DNA of 64,000 bases from an uncultured Neglectibacter sp. (GTDB taxonomy: Bacteria; Bacillota; Clostridia; Oscillospirales; Acutalibacteraceae): the NCBI GenBank assembly GCA_904419785.1, contig CAJFSY010000006.1, forward strand, positions 1 to 64,000, in the 5' to 3' direction. This document shows positions 1 to 9,086 of the stretch, piece after piece (the first letter of the stretch is position 1; each line of letters starts with the position of its first letter). Below the pieces are notes generated by a model that was not told where the DNA came from, searched no databases, and saw nothing but the letters and a program-made list of their open reading frames with translations. The position numbers were made by a program, and so were the translations under genes.

Positions 1-80
1 AGCGTAGCGTCCCCTGTGATGATTGGAAGCAACCGCAAGTGTGCTGGAAATCATCCGCTTTCCGCAGGAAGCCCCCGGCA

Positions 81-125
81 GGGCGCAACGCACCGGCTCG
101 ACCGGTGTATAGTTGCGCCCTTACT
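81..125 (+). other. Candidate MOBQ-type origin of transfer (oriT)
   Basis: A nested hairpin: a 9-bp outer stem (81-89 with 112-120) surrounds a 6-bp inner stem (91-96 with 102-107). The inner repeat is followed by TATAGTTGCGCCCTTAC, which resembles the nick region of RSF1010/MOBQ plasmids, where an inverted repeat is followed by a TGCGCCCT-type core. It directly abuts the stop codon of the relaxase fragment at 121-420, consistent with a mobilizable-element remnant. The function is inferred from layout and similarity to that known nick site. The relaxase is incomplete here, so the site is probably a relic or usable only by a relaxase supplied elsewhere. Confidence 0.5.
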
Positions 126-420
126 CCGTAAGGGGTTCCCCGGCTATGGCAAGCACGATCCTGCGGGCAAGCTGGGAGTTCCATTGTTTTTCTACGGCTT
201 CGGCGGCGTTCCACAAGGTGTTGCGGTCTGCGTACTCCGGCGGGGCGTGGGGCGGCAGCATGATTTCCGTGTGGACAATCCCTCGTTTCTCGGCATAGTA
301 TTTCTGCTTCTGGTCGTACTCAGAAAACAGCCGCTCGCCGCTCTGGTAAGCTGCGGCGGCTACGGCTGACTGGCGATTGCTGCGCTGGACGATTTTTATA
401 TCATGGTGGGGACAGGGCAT
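121..420 (-). pseudogene. MobA/MobL-family relaxase, N-terminal fragment
   Basis: The 99-residue product begins like MobA/MobL (MOBQ) relaxases: CPHHDIKIVQRSNRQSAVAA, then AAYQSGERL, a late ARRIVLA segment and a histidine-rich start. Full-length relaxases have several hundred residues and a downstream HxH metal site. Here the reading frame ends at EPLTE followed by TAA, exactly where the oriT-like hairpin begins. The conserved fold is therefore cut off after its first quarter or so. A deletion that fused the 5' part of the gene to oriT-side DNA would explain this. It is most likely non-functional and marks an excised or decayed integrative mobilizable element. Confidence 0.65.
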
Positions 421-599
421 AACGGCTTCCTCCGGAAACCGTTTCTGATTTCCTGCTTAGGTGTCCGCCGGTGGGCGGCTGGTATTCAGTTTTGAAAGTT
501 CTGGTCAGATTGGTCGATGATGGACAACTCATTAAACTGGGATTTGAAAACTTATAACTCTACACTTTCGATTTTGTCCAAATTCCAGATTTTCATATA

Positions 600-1003
600 T
601 TATAATTCCAATTCCATAGAAAAGGCTTCTATACCATTTTCTTTTTTAAATCTTTTCTTTATTTTAAAGCCGCAGGCAGTGTATACTTTTCTAGCACGTA
701 CATTTTCAGCCCTTACATTCAAGGTAATCACATGAATACCGTCACTTTCAGCCATGGTAATCATCTGTTGTATTGCCAGCTTTCCAATTCCTTTATCCCG
801 ATACGCAGGTTTACCAAATGAATATCTTTGCCCTCTATCCAGATACTTCCAATATAACGCTGGTCCTCCTCAATATACATCCATTTCAAATAAGAAGATT
901 CATAATCCGGGTATATTCTGGACATATAAAGTGATAAATCTTCCGCGTTTTCAAATTTTTTATAAAAATCTATGTTTTCTTTATTAACCGGAATAAATCT
1001 CAT
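600..1003 (-). pseudogene. GNAT-family N-acetyltransferase, frameshifted
   Basis: The first part (1003 down to about 800) encodes MRFIPVNKENIDFYKKF and continues through YIGSIWIEGKDIHLV, a typical GNAT first half. Near 800-815 the similarity moves to another frame, which reads PAYRDKGIGKLAIQQMI (the acetyl-CoA binding R/Q-x-x-G-x-G/A motif), then VRAENVRARKVYTACGFKI, and stops at TAA 600-602. Neither single frame encodes a whole protein, but together they give an ordinary acetyltransferase of about 134 residues. A one- or two-base indel is the simplest explanation. The substrate cannot be told. It lies between the relaxase fragment and an unidentified stretch, so it probably belongs to the same decayed accessory segment. 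Confidence 0.6.
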
Positions 1004-1358
1004 CCTACACCTCTATCATTGTATATCCATAAAAACTGTATAAATGATTTCTTTATCTTCTATTCCACTGCTATTCCTGTAGCTCAACCAATTCCAATTT
1101 GTTGTTGGTTTTATTATATCATGGCCGTCTACTTTTGGGAATAGATAAATTGTAAAACTTGCTGGACGGGAACAGCTTGCGACGCAAGGTGTTTCCGGGC
1201 GGCAAGTCCACAAAGGGGTAGCTGGCGGTAGCCAGCGCAGGGGAAGTGTATCCAATGACTTCCGCCTCCCCCCATGGCGGAAACTTGGAGAAAGTTCACG
1301 TTTTCCGCTGGAAACCCTGCCTTTGCAGATAGAACCCAATGTACCTTCAAGAACAAAA
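1004..1358. other. Intergenic stretch without a recognised gene
   Basis: About 355 bases separate the acetyltransferase relic from the terminator of the surface-protein operon. Short open frames exist on the minus strand, but I recognise no protein in them and they lack convincing ribosome binding sites. A TATAAT-like hexamer on the minus strand near 1110-1118 could have served the acetyltransferase gene, though no good -35 is visible. The GC-rich part (1160-1330) differs from the AT-rich part beside it, consistent with patchwork mobile-element residue. Confidence 0.4.
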
Positions 1359-1395
1359 ACAGCTCCCCCTGAGTTTTAAAGCTCAAGGGGAGCTG
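1359..1395 (-). terminator. Rho-independent terminator of the surface-protein operon
   Basis: Arms 1359-1373 and 1381-1395 form a 15-bp stem with one mismatch around a short TTTTAAA-type loop. On the minus strand it is followed by GTTTTTGTTC. It lies 36 bases after the stop codon of the SLH protein at 1431-4088. T-rich DNA also follows on the plus strand, so it may work in both directions. Confidence 0.8.
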
Positions 1396-1430
1396 TTTTG
1401 TTTATTCTGAATTTAGGGCTGACCGCCCGT

Positions 1431-4088
1431 TTACAGGGTCAAAATGTGATGCAAGATGGTAGCCATTTCCGCACGGTTCAAGTTCTTTTGGGGATTGAGT
1501 CGCTTATGGTCATCTCCTATGATAATGCCCATTTCAACCATGGCACCCATAGCGTTTCTGGCATAGGGCGAAACGCTTTCACGGTCCACAAAGCCAATCA
1601 AGCTGGCATAGGAGCCGTCCGGCACATCCATGCCGGCTACTTTCATGGCCTTTTGCAGCATCACCATGGCATCCTGCCGCAGCAAACCACTGGTGGGCCG
1701 GAATTTCCCAGTTTCGTCCCCAACCACGATCCCCAGGTCCTTGGCCGTAGCCACCGCCCAGGCATAATAGCTGTCCGGAGACACATCCGGAAAACTGGCC
1801 GTATTCCCTGTGTCAAACCCAAAAGCTTTGCAAAGCATCAGGGTAAAATCTCCACGCTGCATTCTCTGGTCAGGACCAAACCGGGTAGCGCTGACACCGC
1901 TCACCACGTCCATGGCGTATAAGAACTCTACCGCAGGCTGAGCCCACTTCCAATTACGCATATCGGTAAAATGAGCCGCCGCGTAATTGTCCGCGATATA
2001 GATTTCCACAGAACCGGTAAAGCTGTCATTATTTGTGTCATAGCCGGTATACATCAAGGTGGTCCGACCCTGGAACCCTGCCCGAGGGACGAACGTAAGC
2101 TTTTTGAAGTCATCCCCTGTTTTCAAGAAACACTGAGTGTCTTCGGTCACCAAAGAACCCTTCGCATTGGGATTTTCGTAATTTTCATACAAGGTTCCAT
2201 AGCTGGCGTCGGGCAGTTTGGAGAATTGAATATAGGACAAATCCGTTTTTAACAGTGTTTTGCAAGCCTGTTCAAAGCTGGACCTGGCAAACACAACAGG
2301 CAGCGCGTTACCAGAATAACGGATAGCGGAAGTAGTAGGCACATTGGCTTGAATCGCCACAGTGCCTTTTACCAGGTCTCCTCCGGTGCTTACCCCAGTG
2401 AAGGGGATATTCACCGTGCCTTTGGTATCGGTATCCGGTAAAAAGGTCAAATCCGATATCAGGGGAGATGTGGTCATATAATAGGCTTTGTCTGCCGTAA
2501 CGACACTTTCTTTGGTCCCCTTATAGTCGTAATACAAGGTGCCTCCGCTGCTGGGTGGGGTAAACTGCAAATAATTCAAGCTCATACCCGTCAGCTTTTT
2601 GCACACGGAATTGAAATCTTCCCCTCGGAACGTGGCGCCGCTTTCTCCCGCCGTATAGGATATGGTACCTAATGAGACAACCTCATCCTCACCGGAAGCC
2701 GCAACCGAAATCAATATAGTTCCAGCATAAGGGGCGCTGCCTTCCGCGCCATAGGCAAAATATTTGATCTTCACCTGGCCGGAGGAACCTTGGGCAGGCA
2801 CAAAAGAGATCAAATCGATCTGTGGGGAACGGTCGCGGTAATAAGACGTTCCGCTCTTCACCGGCTGATTGTACAAGTTCGTTGGCAAATAGTCATAATA
2901 CAACGTACCTTGAACAATAGACGGCAATTCAAAGGTGAGATAGCGCAGGGAACTGCCTGTAACACGCTTATACACCGCGGCGAAATCCGCCGCTTGAAAA
3001 GCCACCGGGGACCCTGCCACACCAGAATAGGATACATCGGCTACACCTTCCACTTGCAAGTGAATGGTGCCGGAGAAGAAATTATTTGTGGCGCTGTAGG
3101 CAAAAAATTGGATTTCTACTCTGCCTGTATACTCGGGGTTTGGCACAAAGCTAACCTCATTGAAATCCAACTGCCCGGGACTGGGCGAAAGATAATACTT
3201 TTCGGTAGAGCCAACGCCATTGCCGGTATTTTCCGTAGAGGAATAACGATAAAAGAGTGTACCTTGCTTTGTAGGGACAGAAAGCCCCATCAAATAGGAA
3301 AGTGTCTGGTCTGCTCCCAGTTTTTCAGTGCACATGGCTTGCAGTTTGGAAGTAAGCTCACTGATCTTAAAGCTCGCCCGGTCTCCCAAATCGCCCGCGT
3401 CTATCACACTGGACGTGTCCTCCAGCACCACCACGGTGCATTCGGCGGAATAATTTCCAATTTCCACCATGATCTTTGTCTCGCCCACATTCTGGCCAGT
3501 CACAGTGCCTCCGGAAGTAACAAAGGCAATGCTGGGACTGTCACTGATCCATTTCGCTTGGGACACACTTCCAATAGAACCATATGGGGTTGCGGTCAAA
3601 GTCTGGCTTTGTCCTTTTAACAAGGTCAGCTTGCCATCGGTAAGACCGGGGCCGGAAAGCCCCACGCCCCGCACAGTCACCTCGCAGTAGGCCTTGGCTT
3701 CCAGTGTTTCTTCCCCTACCTTGGCGGTAGCGGTTACGGTTACCGTGGCGGTGCCCGCTTCAAGGGCTTTTACTTTGGCCTGATATGAACCATCTTCCGC
3801 CTGGCCCTTTTCTTCCACGCTGAGAACGTTCTCTTTCCCCTCATCCAGAGACCAGCTTATGCTAATCTCTTCTTTCGCGTCTGCGGGAGTACGTCCCACG
3901 TTGGCAGACAAGGTAAGTTCTTCATCGACTTCCATTGTGGCGTCGGGGCGGGACAAGCTGACGGAAATCTCTGTCAGTTCACCCTCTCGCGCCTCTCCCT
4001 CCACGGCAAAGGCCGGGGCGGCCGTTGTGACCGCCACCGCTGCCGCCAGCAGCACAGCGCCTATTCGGGATATCCATTTTTTTCTCAT
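1431..4088 (-). CDS. Surface-layer protein with C-terminal SLH domains
   Basis: 885-residue secreted cell-surface protein. Residues 1-28 are a signal peptide (positive start, hydrophobic core, cleavage after APAFA). Residues 38-222 look like two Ig-like (BIG2-type) domains, with Gly-Thr-rich ends such as AGTATVTVTATAK. Residues 232-699 hold four copies of a unit of about 115 residues, each with a GTLYYDY-like core (276, 394, 516, 631) and an F-V/L-P motif near its end. Residues 701-885 are three SLH domains, which normally bind pyruvylated secondary cell-wall polymer. Only 24 bases separate it from the upstream SLH gene, so the two are probably co-transcribed. It is likely a structural or adhesive envelope protein; a precise role cannot be assigned. 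Confidence 0.85.
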   Translation of the reverse strand: MRKKWISRIGAVLLAAAVAVTTAAPAFAVEGEAREGELTEISVSLSRPDATMEVDEELTLSANVGRTPADAKEEISISWSLDEGKENVLSVEEKGQAEDGSYQAKVKALEAGTATVTVTATAKVGEETLEAKAYCEVTVRGVGLSGPGLTDGKLTLLKGQSQTLTATPYGSIGSVSQAKWISDSPSIAFVTSGGTVTGQNVGETKIMVEIGNYSAECTVVVLEDTSSVIDAGDLGDRASFKISELTSKLQAMCTEKLGADQTLSYLMGLSVPTKQGTLFYRYSSTENTGNGVGSTEKYYLSPSPGQLDFNEVSFVPNPEYTGRVEIQFFAYSATNNFFSGTIHLQVEGVADVSYSGVAGSPVAFQAADFAAVYKRVTGSSLRYLTFELPSIVQGTLYYDYLPTNLYNQPVKSGTSYYRDRSPQIDLISFVPAQGSSGQVKIKYFAYGAEGSAPYAGTILISVAASGEDEVVSLGTISYTAGESGATFRGEDFNSVCKKLTGMSLNYLQFTPPSSGGTLYYDYKGTKESVVTADKAYYMTTSPLISDLTFLPDTDTKGTVNIPFTGVSTGGDLVKGTVAIQANVPTTSAIRYSGNALPVVFARSSFEQACKTLLKTDLSYIQFSKLPDASYGTLYENYENPNAKGSLVTEDTQCFLKTGDDFKKLTFVPRAGFQGRTTLMYTGYDTNNDSFTGSVEIYIADNYAAAHFTDMRNWKWAQPAVEFLYAMDVVSGVSATRFGPDQRMQRGDFTLMLCKAFGFDTGNTASFPDVSPDSYYAWAVATAKDLGIVVGDETGKFRPTSGLLRQDAMVMLQKAMKVAGMDVPDGSYASLIGFVDRESVSPYARNAMGAMVEMGIIIGDDHKRLNPQKNLNRAEMATILHHILTL
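1992..3395 (-). repeat. Fourfold internal protein repeat in the SLH protein
   Basis: Four tandem units (residues about 232-350, 351-465, 466-583 and 584-699 of the encoded protein) share a pattern: an opening with aromatic residues and a short helix (DF..VCKKLTG type), then L.YL.F..P, then GTLYYDY, a tyrosine-rich strand (KYYLS, SYYRD, AYYMT), a F-V/L-P segment and a closing GT-I strand. The copies are clearly diverged, so this is an old domain duplication, not a recent DNA repeat. Confidence 0.75.
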
Positions 4089-4112
4089 ATGTCTGTGCTC
4101 CTTTAATGGGGG

Positions 4113-7100
4113 TTAATTGCTCCAAGTGGCTTCCCACTGAGGATCGGGAATATTCACCATACCACTGGTATGCCGGGCGTTAAAGGTCAACTTCAAATGG
4201 GTACCGCTGGGGTTCGTATTACTGTTAGAGTCGCTGATTGCGCCATCTCGGAAGAACGTAATGGTCATGCCATGAGTAGCGGCTTCGAATGACAATGTCA
4301 CAACAGAACCCACTTGCTGACTAGGATTCGTCGACGTAACTTTCAAACCTTCGCCTGCAACATCCAAATGGTCCACCAGTTTTTGTCCATCCAGTTCTAT
4401 CAGGGTCTTTTTCCCCTCTTGTGTGATCAGCACATAAATCCGCTCACTGAACTCTACGGTAACAGAACCTTTATATTCAAAGGACGTGGGATTTTGGCTC
4501 CACCAATAATCCGACACACTATAGTCATTTTTGCCAATATCCGATGCCAGGGGGTGCAAAGCTGTGCTTACACTTAAAAATTGGGGAGGCTCGGTATCCG
4601 GCAAATGCACGTTACCCACTGCTTTAAAGCTGTATTCAGAACCCTGGGTATTGCGGGCCGCCGCCAGGAAGTAATATTGGGTTTCGGGCGTCATATACTT
4701 GGTGCAATCCACAGCTTGCATTTGATTTTGTACCATATCCAAGCTGCCCTTTCCGGCATAAGGCTTTTCACCGGCAGACTGTCCCACCTGAATATGCTCC
4801 AACACAGACTTGATGGTTTCATCATTGGCATACACATCAAATACCGATTTTTTGCTTCCCATAATCGTGGTAGTCAGGGCGTCTAAAACGGTAGGTTTCG
4901 TAATGCCGGGGAACAACTTGCTCTCATTCTCATTATACTCTGATTTTTTATCATCCCTGACCAAGGAGTTGAATTCTGAACCCAGAAGTGGGAACAAAGA
5001 GTCGTTTGCGTACAGCGCCCAATCCAATTTTGCAGAAGTGGTAGTAGTCACCTGCACTTCGGGGCTTCTTTCCCACAACGTAATTTCAGGCGTCACCACA
5101 TCACCAGTTGTAAACTGATAGCACAGCACTTCGGAAAGCTTCTGAGACTGGCCTTTCAAAACAAAGTAAGCGAAATAGGTAGTCTTGGCTTTCAAGCCCT
5201 GTACAGTTACGCTTCTCTGGCTGGTGCTTACCGACTCCTTGCCATATTTGATTTCCGGCTCGCTGGCAAAGTCCTGTTCGAAAACAGCCAGGTTTGTAGG
5301 TTTGCTCAAAGCAGGCGGCTTGGGTTCAAGTACGTCACCACTCTTGGGCACTTTATCCAAAACAGGAGGTTTATTTGTATTTTTATCGATGGTCACCAGT
5401 GTGGGAACATACTCATCCGCTGTGCCGGTTTTCTCAATGGGAGCCAGCACATAATACACTGTTCCGGCCCGATCCAGCTGCAGCTGCATGGTGACAAAAG
5501 AGTCGCCAGGAATGAATTTGGGATAAGATGTAGTAAAGCTGGGAACCTGGGTGTCACTGAACTGCTTATACACCTCGAAATCTTCGGGATCGCCCACAGG
5601 CTTAATGCCATTTCGGGTCAAACCGTTGGTAACCGCGGTGTTCCAAGTATTCTCGTTGATCTCCGCCGCCAGGTTGCCAACGTTTGTATTGGGGCCAGCG
5701 GGAATAGTAACGCCGATAGTGATCCGGTCACTCCAGGCATCCGGGTTGGATTCTGTGCCTACCTGGGTCAGAGAAATGGCGTATTCATAAGAACACCCTT
5801 CCTCAAGTTTGGCAAGTTTCGGGAACGTGAGGGAAGAAGATGTGGCGCCAATGCGGCGGATACTCTTACCAACACGGGGACCGTCGGAAACGATTTCTTC
5901 CTCGCCCAAATAGTACCAATCGTTGCCGGCAGGAGTGGGAATGCTTCCCATGCTTTCCACCAGAGGATCTGTAATAGGATTGCCCTCTTCATCCACTGCC
6001 CGGGCATACACTTTAAACCGAATGTTGGTGTCTGACCAGAGGAACACGTCGTAAGCGATTGATTCCTCTACTGTACCGGTAGAAACAGGGTGCATCTGGA
6101 AGCTCATATCCACACGCACATCTCCACCACTTCCCTGCGGAGGTTCAGTCACGCCTTGGTTTTCCAAATAGATCTTGGCGAACACTGTAGTGAACTCAGG
6201 CAGATCGGTGGGATTCTTCATCTTGTTCTTGTTATTGGAAGTATCACAGATATTGCTTAATCTAAAGAAATATGTTCCACCGCTGGTCAGTTTGATGCTT
6301 TCATTATATTTAAACACAAAGATGGTTTCGCCGTCTTCCATGCGAACCTCGACCTTGGTGTAATCCACCCAATGGGACTGGGAACTTCCATCGCCGATCT
6401 TTTCAGGAACCAGAACATCCGGGAAGCTGCTGGCATCCCACAAAACGATATCCTGGCGGAGCAATTCGGCCAGTTTCTGGGTTGCGGCATTTCTCTCAGA
6501 CTCAGTCAAAGTCTTATCCTGAGATTTTTGATAAAGCTCATAGAAGATCTCGTTGGACTTTTCATCCTGCACACCCTCGCTGAACACCACATGGATGTCG
6601 GTATCAGGCATGGGCTCTTGGCCTTCCTCATCGCCGGTCTTGGTAAATTCCTGCCTTGCGGTGGGAGGCACAGTATCCAAAGTATGGATAGTAATCTTCT
6701 GCACCCACTCGGAATAGTTTCCGGCCTTATCCTGGGCAACGTAATAGAGGTCGTAGCCTGTCTGTTTTTCCAGGCCGCTAACGGTAATGGTTACTTCCTT
6801 ATTGGCCTGGGCGCTCACTTTGCCGGATTTGATAGCGTTCATACCAGAAGCTACCTGCAACTTTGCCTCAGGGCTGTTCAAAGCGGGCTGCTCTGTCTGA
6901 CCGGCCATGGGCTTGGGATACTCCTCGCCCTGCTTGACCACGGCCCAGTAAATGGTACCCTGTTCGTTCAACGCGGCTGCCAAGCCCACGGAAGTTTCCT
7001 TTACGGAGTTGACAGTGGGGCCGCTGACAAAAATGGGAGGCGTACCGTCTACGGTGGTAAAGGTCAGCTTCTTAACGCCGGAATCCTTACCGCCGTCGGC

Positions 7101-9065
7101 ATCGATCAGGCACAGATACAAGTCGTACTCCACCAGCTCCTGCAAAGGCTGGTTGTTTACATAGAACAAGTCGATAACATTCTTTGTCACGTCACGCACA
7201 CCATAACCCAGGTTGCCGCTGAGCGAGCCAGACTTAAAGTCAGCCACGGTAGGAGCTGTGCTGCCCTTGGGGAACACGGCATAATACAGCTGGCAAGACT
7301 TGCTGGACATGACCGCGACCTGACCAGCGTCGCTGGTGATCTTAGACATGTAAGGATAGCCGTTGGCGAACTTGGGCACCGTGTTATCGGGAGTGGTAAA
7401 CGCGGTCACCTTGACAGGGCTGCGCTGTCCGCGGTTATCCACGGCAATCGCGGACAAATAGTAGGAACCGTCGGAAGTAAGCCCGGAAAGCTTCGCGGAT
7501 TCCTCCGTGTTGGAAGCGTCCATGGCCACATTGCCGCTCTTCAGAATCTTGCCGGAAGAAGGCGGCGGGTTGATCAAATCATCTTCGCTGATAGAGCCAT
7601 CCGATTTTGCGCTGAGAGCCCAGTAAACGGTAGCCTGCTTATTGGTGCTGAACACACCATCGGCAGAAGTGGGGGCCACGTTCTTGGCGACAGGGTATCC
7701 GGCCAACAGACGGGGATCGGAAGAAGACTCGTTTGCCCCTACGCTGTCCATCGTCTCGCCGTCCACCTCAGCGGTGATGCCGGGACGAATAGTAATTGTA
7801 TCGGGCAGCATTTCAATAGAGCATCCCGGAGCGTTTACGTTCACATGGCCCAGGTCACCTTCGCCGTTTACGGTGGTGCCCACGTCCAGGTTCAGTTCAT
7901 TTACAGTGGCCCCGTTCTCAATGGTCAAAGTGGAATTGGTAGCCTTTTCGTCAATAGTGATCTTTTCCGCAGTACCTTGAGCAATGATCAAACGGGAACC
8001 AGGTGTCAGGTTCACCACTTCTTTAATGTTGCCGGCCAGTGTAAGCTCTGCGCCTTCCTCGCCGTCCAGCTCGATATATTTCAAACCATAGCCCGCGGGA
8101 GTCACGTCCTCAATGTAAGCGGAAGTCCGCACGCTGGTAAAGCCAATGGTGGTATCGCCTTCCGCCCGCAAAGTTACATACTGGTCTTTCAAGCTGTCCA
8201 CGATCAGTTCGTTAGCCTGCACGTTCCGCAGGATCACGCTGCTGTCGCCCTTGTTGCTCTCGCCCGCGCCGCTGACGATGATCCGGCCCAGCACAGTGAC
8301 GTTTTCCAAAAGCACGTCGCCCAGGCCCACGCCGCCAGTCAAGTACAAGTCGCCGGCGATCACTGTGTTTTTCAGCTGTACGCCAGGCACGGAAATCAAC
8401 ACGTTGCCGTACACACCGCCCAAAGTCACTTCGCCGGGAGTGTTCACCAGGTTACCCAGTGCCTTTACAACAATACAAGCACACTCGCCGCGGCTGATAT
8501 TGTTATGGGGACGGAAAGTGCCGTCGGGATATCCGCTGATCACATCGGTCTCATCTGCAATTTTAATGTAGCCTTTGCTCCATTCGCTGAAGGTACGGCT
8601 ATCGGTAAAGCCCAGCACTTCGCCTACGCCGGGACGGTACATCAGGTTTTTGCCCAGCATAACGATGGCTTCTTCACGAGTGATGGGAAGGTTGGGAGAA
8701 GCCGTGGTCTTAGAGGTGCCGTACAGATATCCCATATTGTAGGCGATACCAATATCATCGGCAAACCAATCGCTGCTTTTCACATCCGTAAAAGGTGTAG
8801 GCCCGGTTTCCGTATAGCCGAAAGCCCGGTTGAGCATAGTGATAAACTCCGCGCGGGTAATAGCCCGGTTCGGCTCCAGATTGCCTTCCAGGTCACCGCG
8901 CATGACGCCCCATTCCACCACTTTCTTTAAATAGGCGTCCATCCAGGTAGCGGCCTCCGCCTGGTTCTCCACCAGAGGCAGGCTGCCTACCAGTAACACT
9001 AAGGCCAGCGCCAGCGCTAACAGGCGCCGGGCAGGCTTTTTCATCAAAGTCATACACTTTTCCAT
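4113..9065 (-). CDS. Large surface-layer protein with N-terminal SLH domains
   Basis: 1650-residue exported protein. Residues 1-38 form a signal peptide (KKPARR, then an LALALALVLLVG core, probable cleavage after QAEA). Three SLH domains fill residues about 40-210 (TRAEFITMLNRAFGY, ITREEAIVMLGK and ISRGECACIVVKALG are the typical motifs). Residues 210-430 repeat short strands such as NVLISVPGVQLKNTVIAGDL and look like a beta-helix. The rest (about 460-1600) is a chain of fibronectin/Ig-like modules with recurring TVYWALS, TIYWAVV and TVYYVLA strands and DxTPP linkers. The start has an AGGAGG 11 bases upstream. It probably forms or decorates the S-layer. It follows the pilZ gene by 21 bases in the same direction, and the second SLH gene comes right after. 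Confidence 0.85.
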   Translation of the reverse strand: MEKCMTLMKKPARRLLALALALVLLVGSLPLVENQAEAATWMDAYLKKVVEWGVMRGDLEGNLEPNRAITRAEFITMLNRAFGYTETGPTPFTDVKSSDWFADDIGIAYNMGYLYGTSKTTASPNLPITREEAIVMLGKNLMYRPGVGEVLGFTDSRTFSEWSKGYIKIADETDVISGYPDGTFRPHNNISRGECACIVVKALGNLVNTPGEVTLGGVYGNVLISVPGVQLKNTVIAGDLYLTGGVGLGDVLLENVTVLGRIIVSGAGESNKGDSSVILRNVQANELIVDSLKDQYVTLRAEGDTTIGFTSVRTSAYIEDVTPAGYGLKYIELDGEEGAELTLAGNIKEVVNLTPGSRLIIAQGTAEKITIDEKATNSTLTIENGATVNELNLDVGTTVNGEGDLGHVNVNAPGCSIEMLPDTITIRPGITAEVDGETMDSVGANESSSDPRLLAGYPVAKNVAPTSADGVFSTNKQATVYWALSAKSDGSISEDDLINPPPSSGKILKSGNVAMDASNTEESAKLSGLTSDGSYYLSAIAVDNRGQRSPVKVTAFTTPDNTVPKFANGYPYMSKITSDAGQVAVMSSKSCQLYYAVFPKGSTAPTVADFKSGSLSGNLGYGVRDVTKNVIDLFYVNNQPLQELVEYDLYLCLIDADGGKDSGVKKLTFTTVDGTPPIFVSGPTVNSVKETSVGLAAALNEQGTIYWAVVKQGEEYPKPMAGQTEQPALNSPEAKLQVASGMNAIKSGKVSAQANKEVTITVSGLEKQTGYDLYYVAQDKAGNYSEWVQKITIHTLDTVPPTARQEFTKTGDEEGQEPMPDTDIHVVFSEGVQDEKSNEIFYELYQKSQDKTLTESERNAATQKLAELLRQDIVLWDASSFPDVLVPEKIGDGSSQSHWVDYTKVEVRMEDGETIFVFKYNESIKLTSGGTYFFRLSNICDTSNNKNKMKNPTDLPEFTTVFAKIYLENQGVTEPPQGSGGDVRVDMSFQMHPVSTGTVEESIAYDVFLWSDTNIRFKVYARAVDEEGNPITDPLVESMGSIPTPAGNDWYYLGEEEIVSDGPRVGKSIRRIGATSSSLTFPKLAKLEEGCSYEYAISLTQVGTESNPDAWSDRITIGVTIPAGPNTNVGNLAAEINENTWNTAVTNGLTRNGIKPVGDPEDFEVYKQFSDTQVPSFTTSYPKFIPGDSFVTMQLQLDRAGTVYYVLAPIEKTGTADEYVPTLVTIDKNTNKPPVLDKVPKSGDVLEPKPPALSKPTNLAVFEQDFASEPEIKYGKESVSTSQRSVTVQGLKAKTTYFAYFVLKGQSQKLSEVLCYQFTTGDVVTPEITLWERSPEVQVTTTTSAKLDWALYANDSLFPLLGSEFNSLVRDDKKSEYNENESKLFPGITKPTVLDALTTTIMGSKKSVFDVYANDETIKSVLEHIQVGQSAGEKPYAGKGSLDMVQNQMQAVDCTKYMTPETQYYFLAAARNTQGSEYSFKAVGNVHLPDTEPPQFLSVSTALHPLASDIGKNDYSVSDYWWSQNPTSFEYKGSVTVEFSERIYVLITQEGKKTLIELDGQKLVDHLDVAGEGLKVTSTNPSQQVGSVVTLSFEAATHGMTITFFRDGAISDSNSNTNPSGTHLKLTFNARHTSGMVNIPDPQWEATWSN

Positions 9066-9086
9066 ATTTTCTCTTTCCTCCTATCC

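Noticed and set aside
6372-8930. Very long open frame (852 codons) on the plus strand
   Set aside because: It is antisense to the 1650-residue SLH protein, has His/Arg-rich low-similarity sequence, and arises from the codon bias of the real gene.
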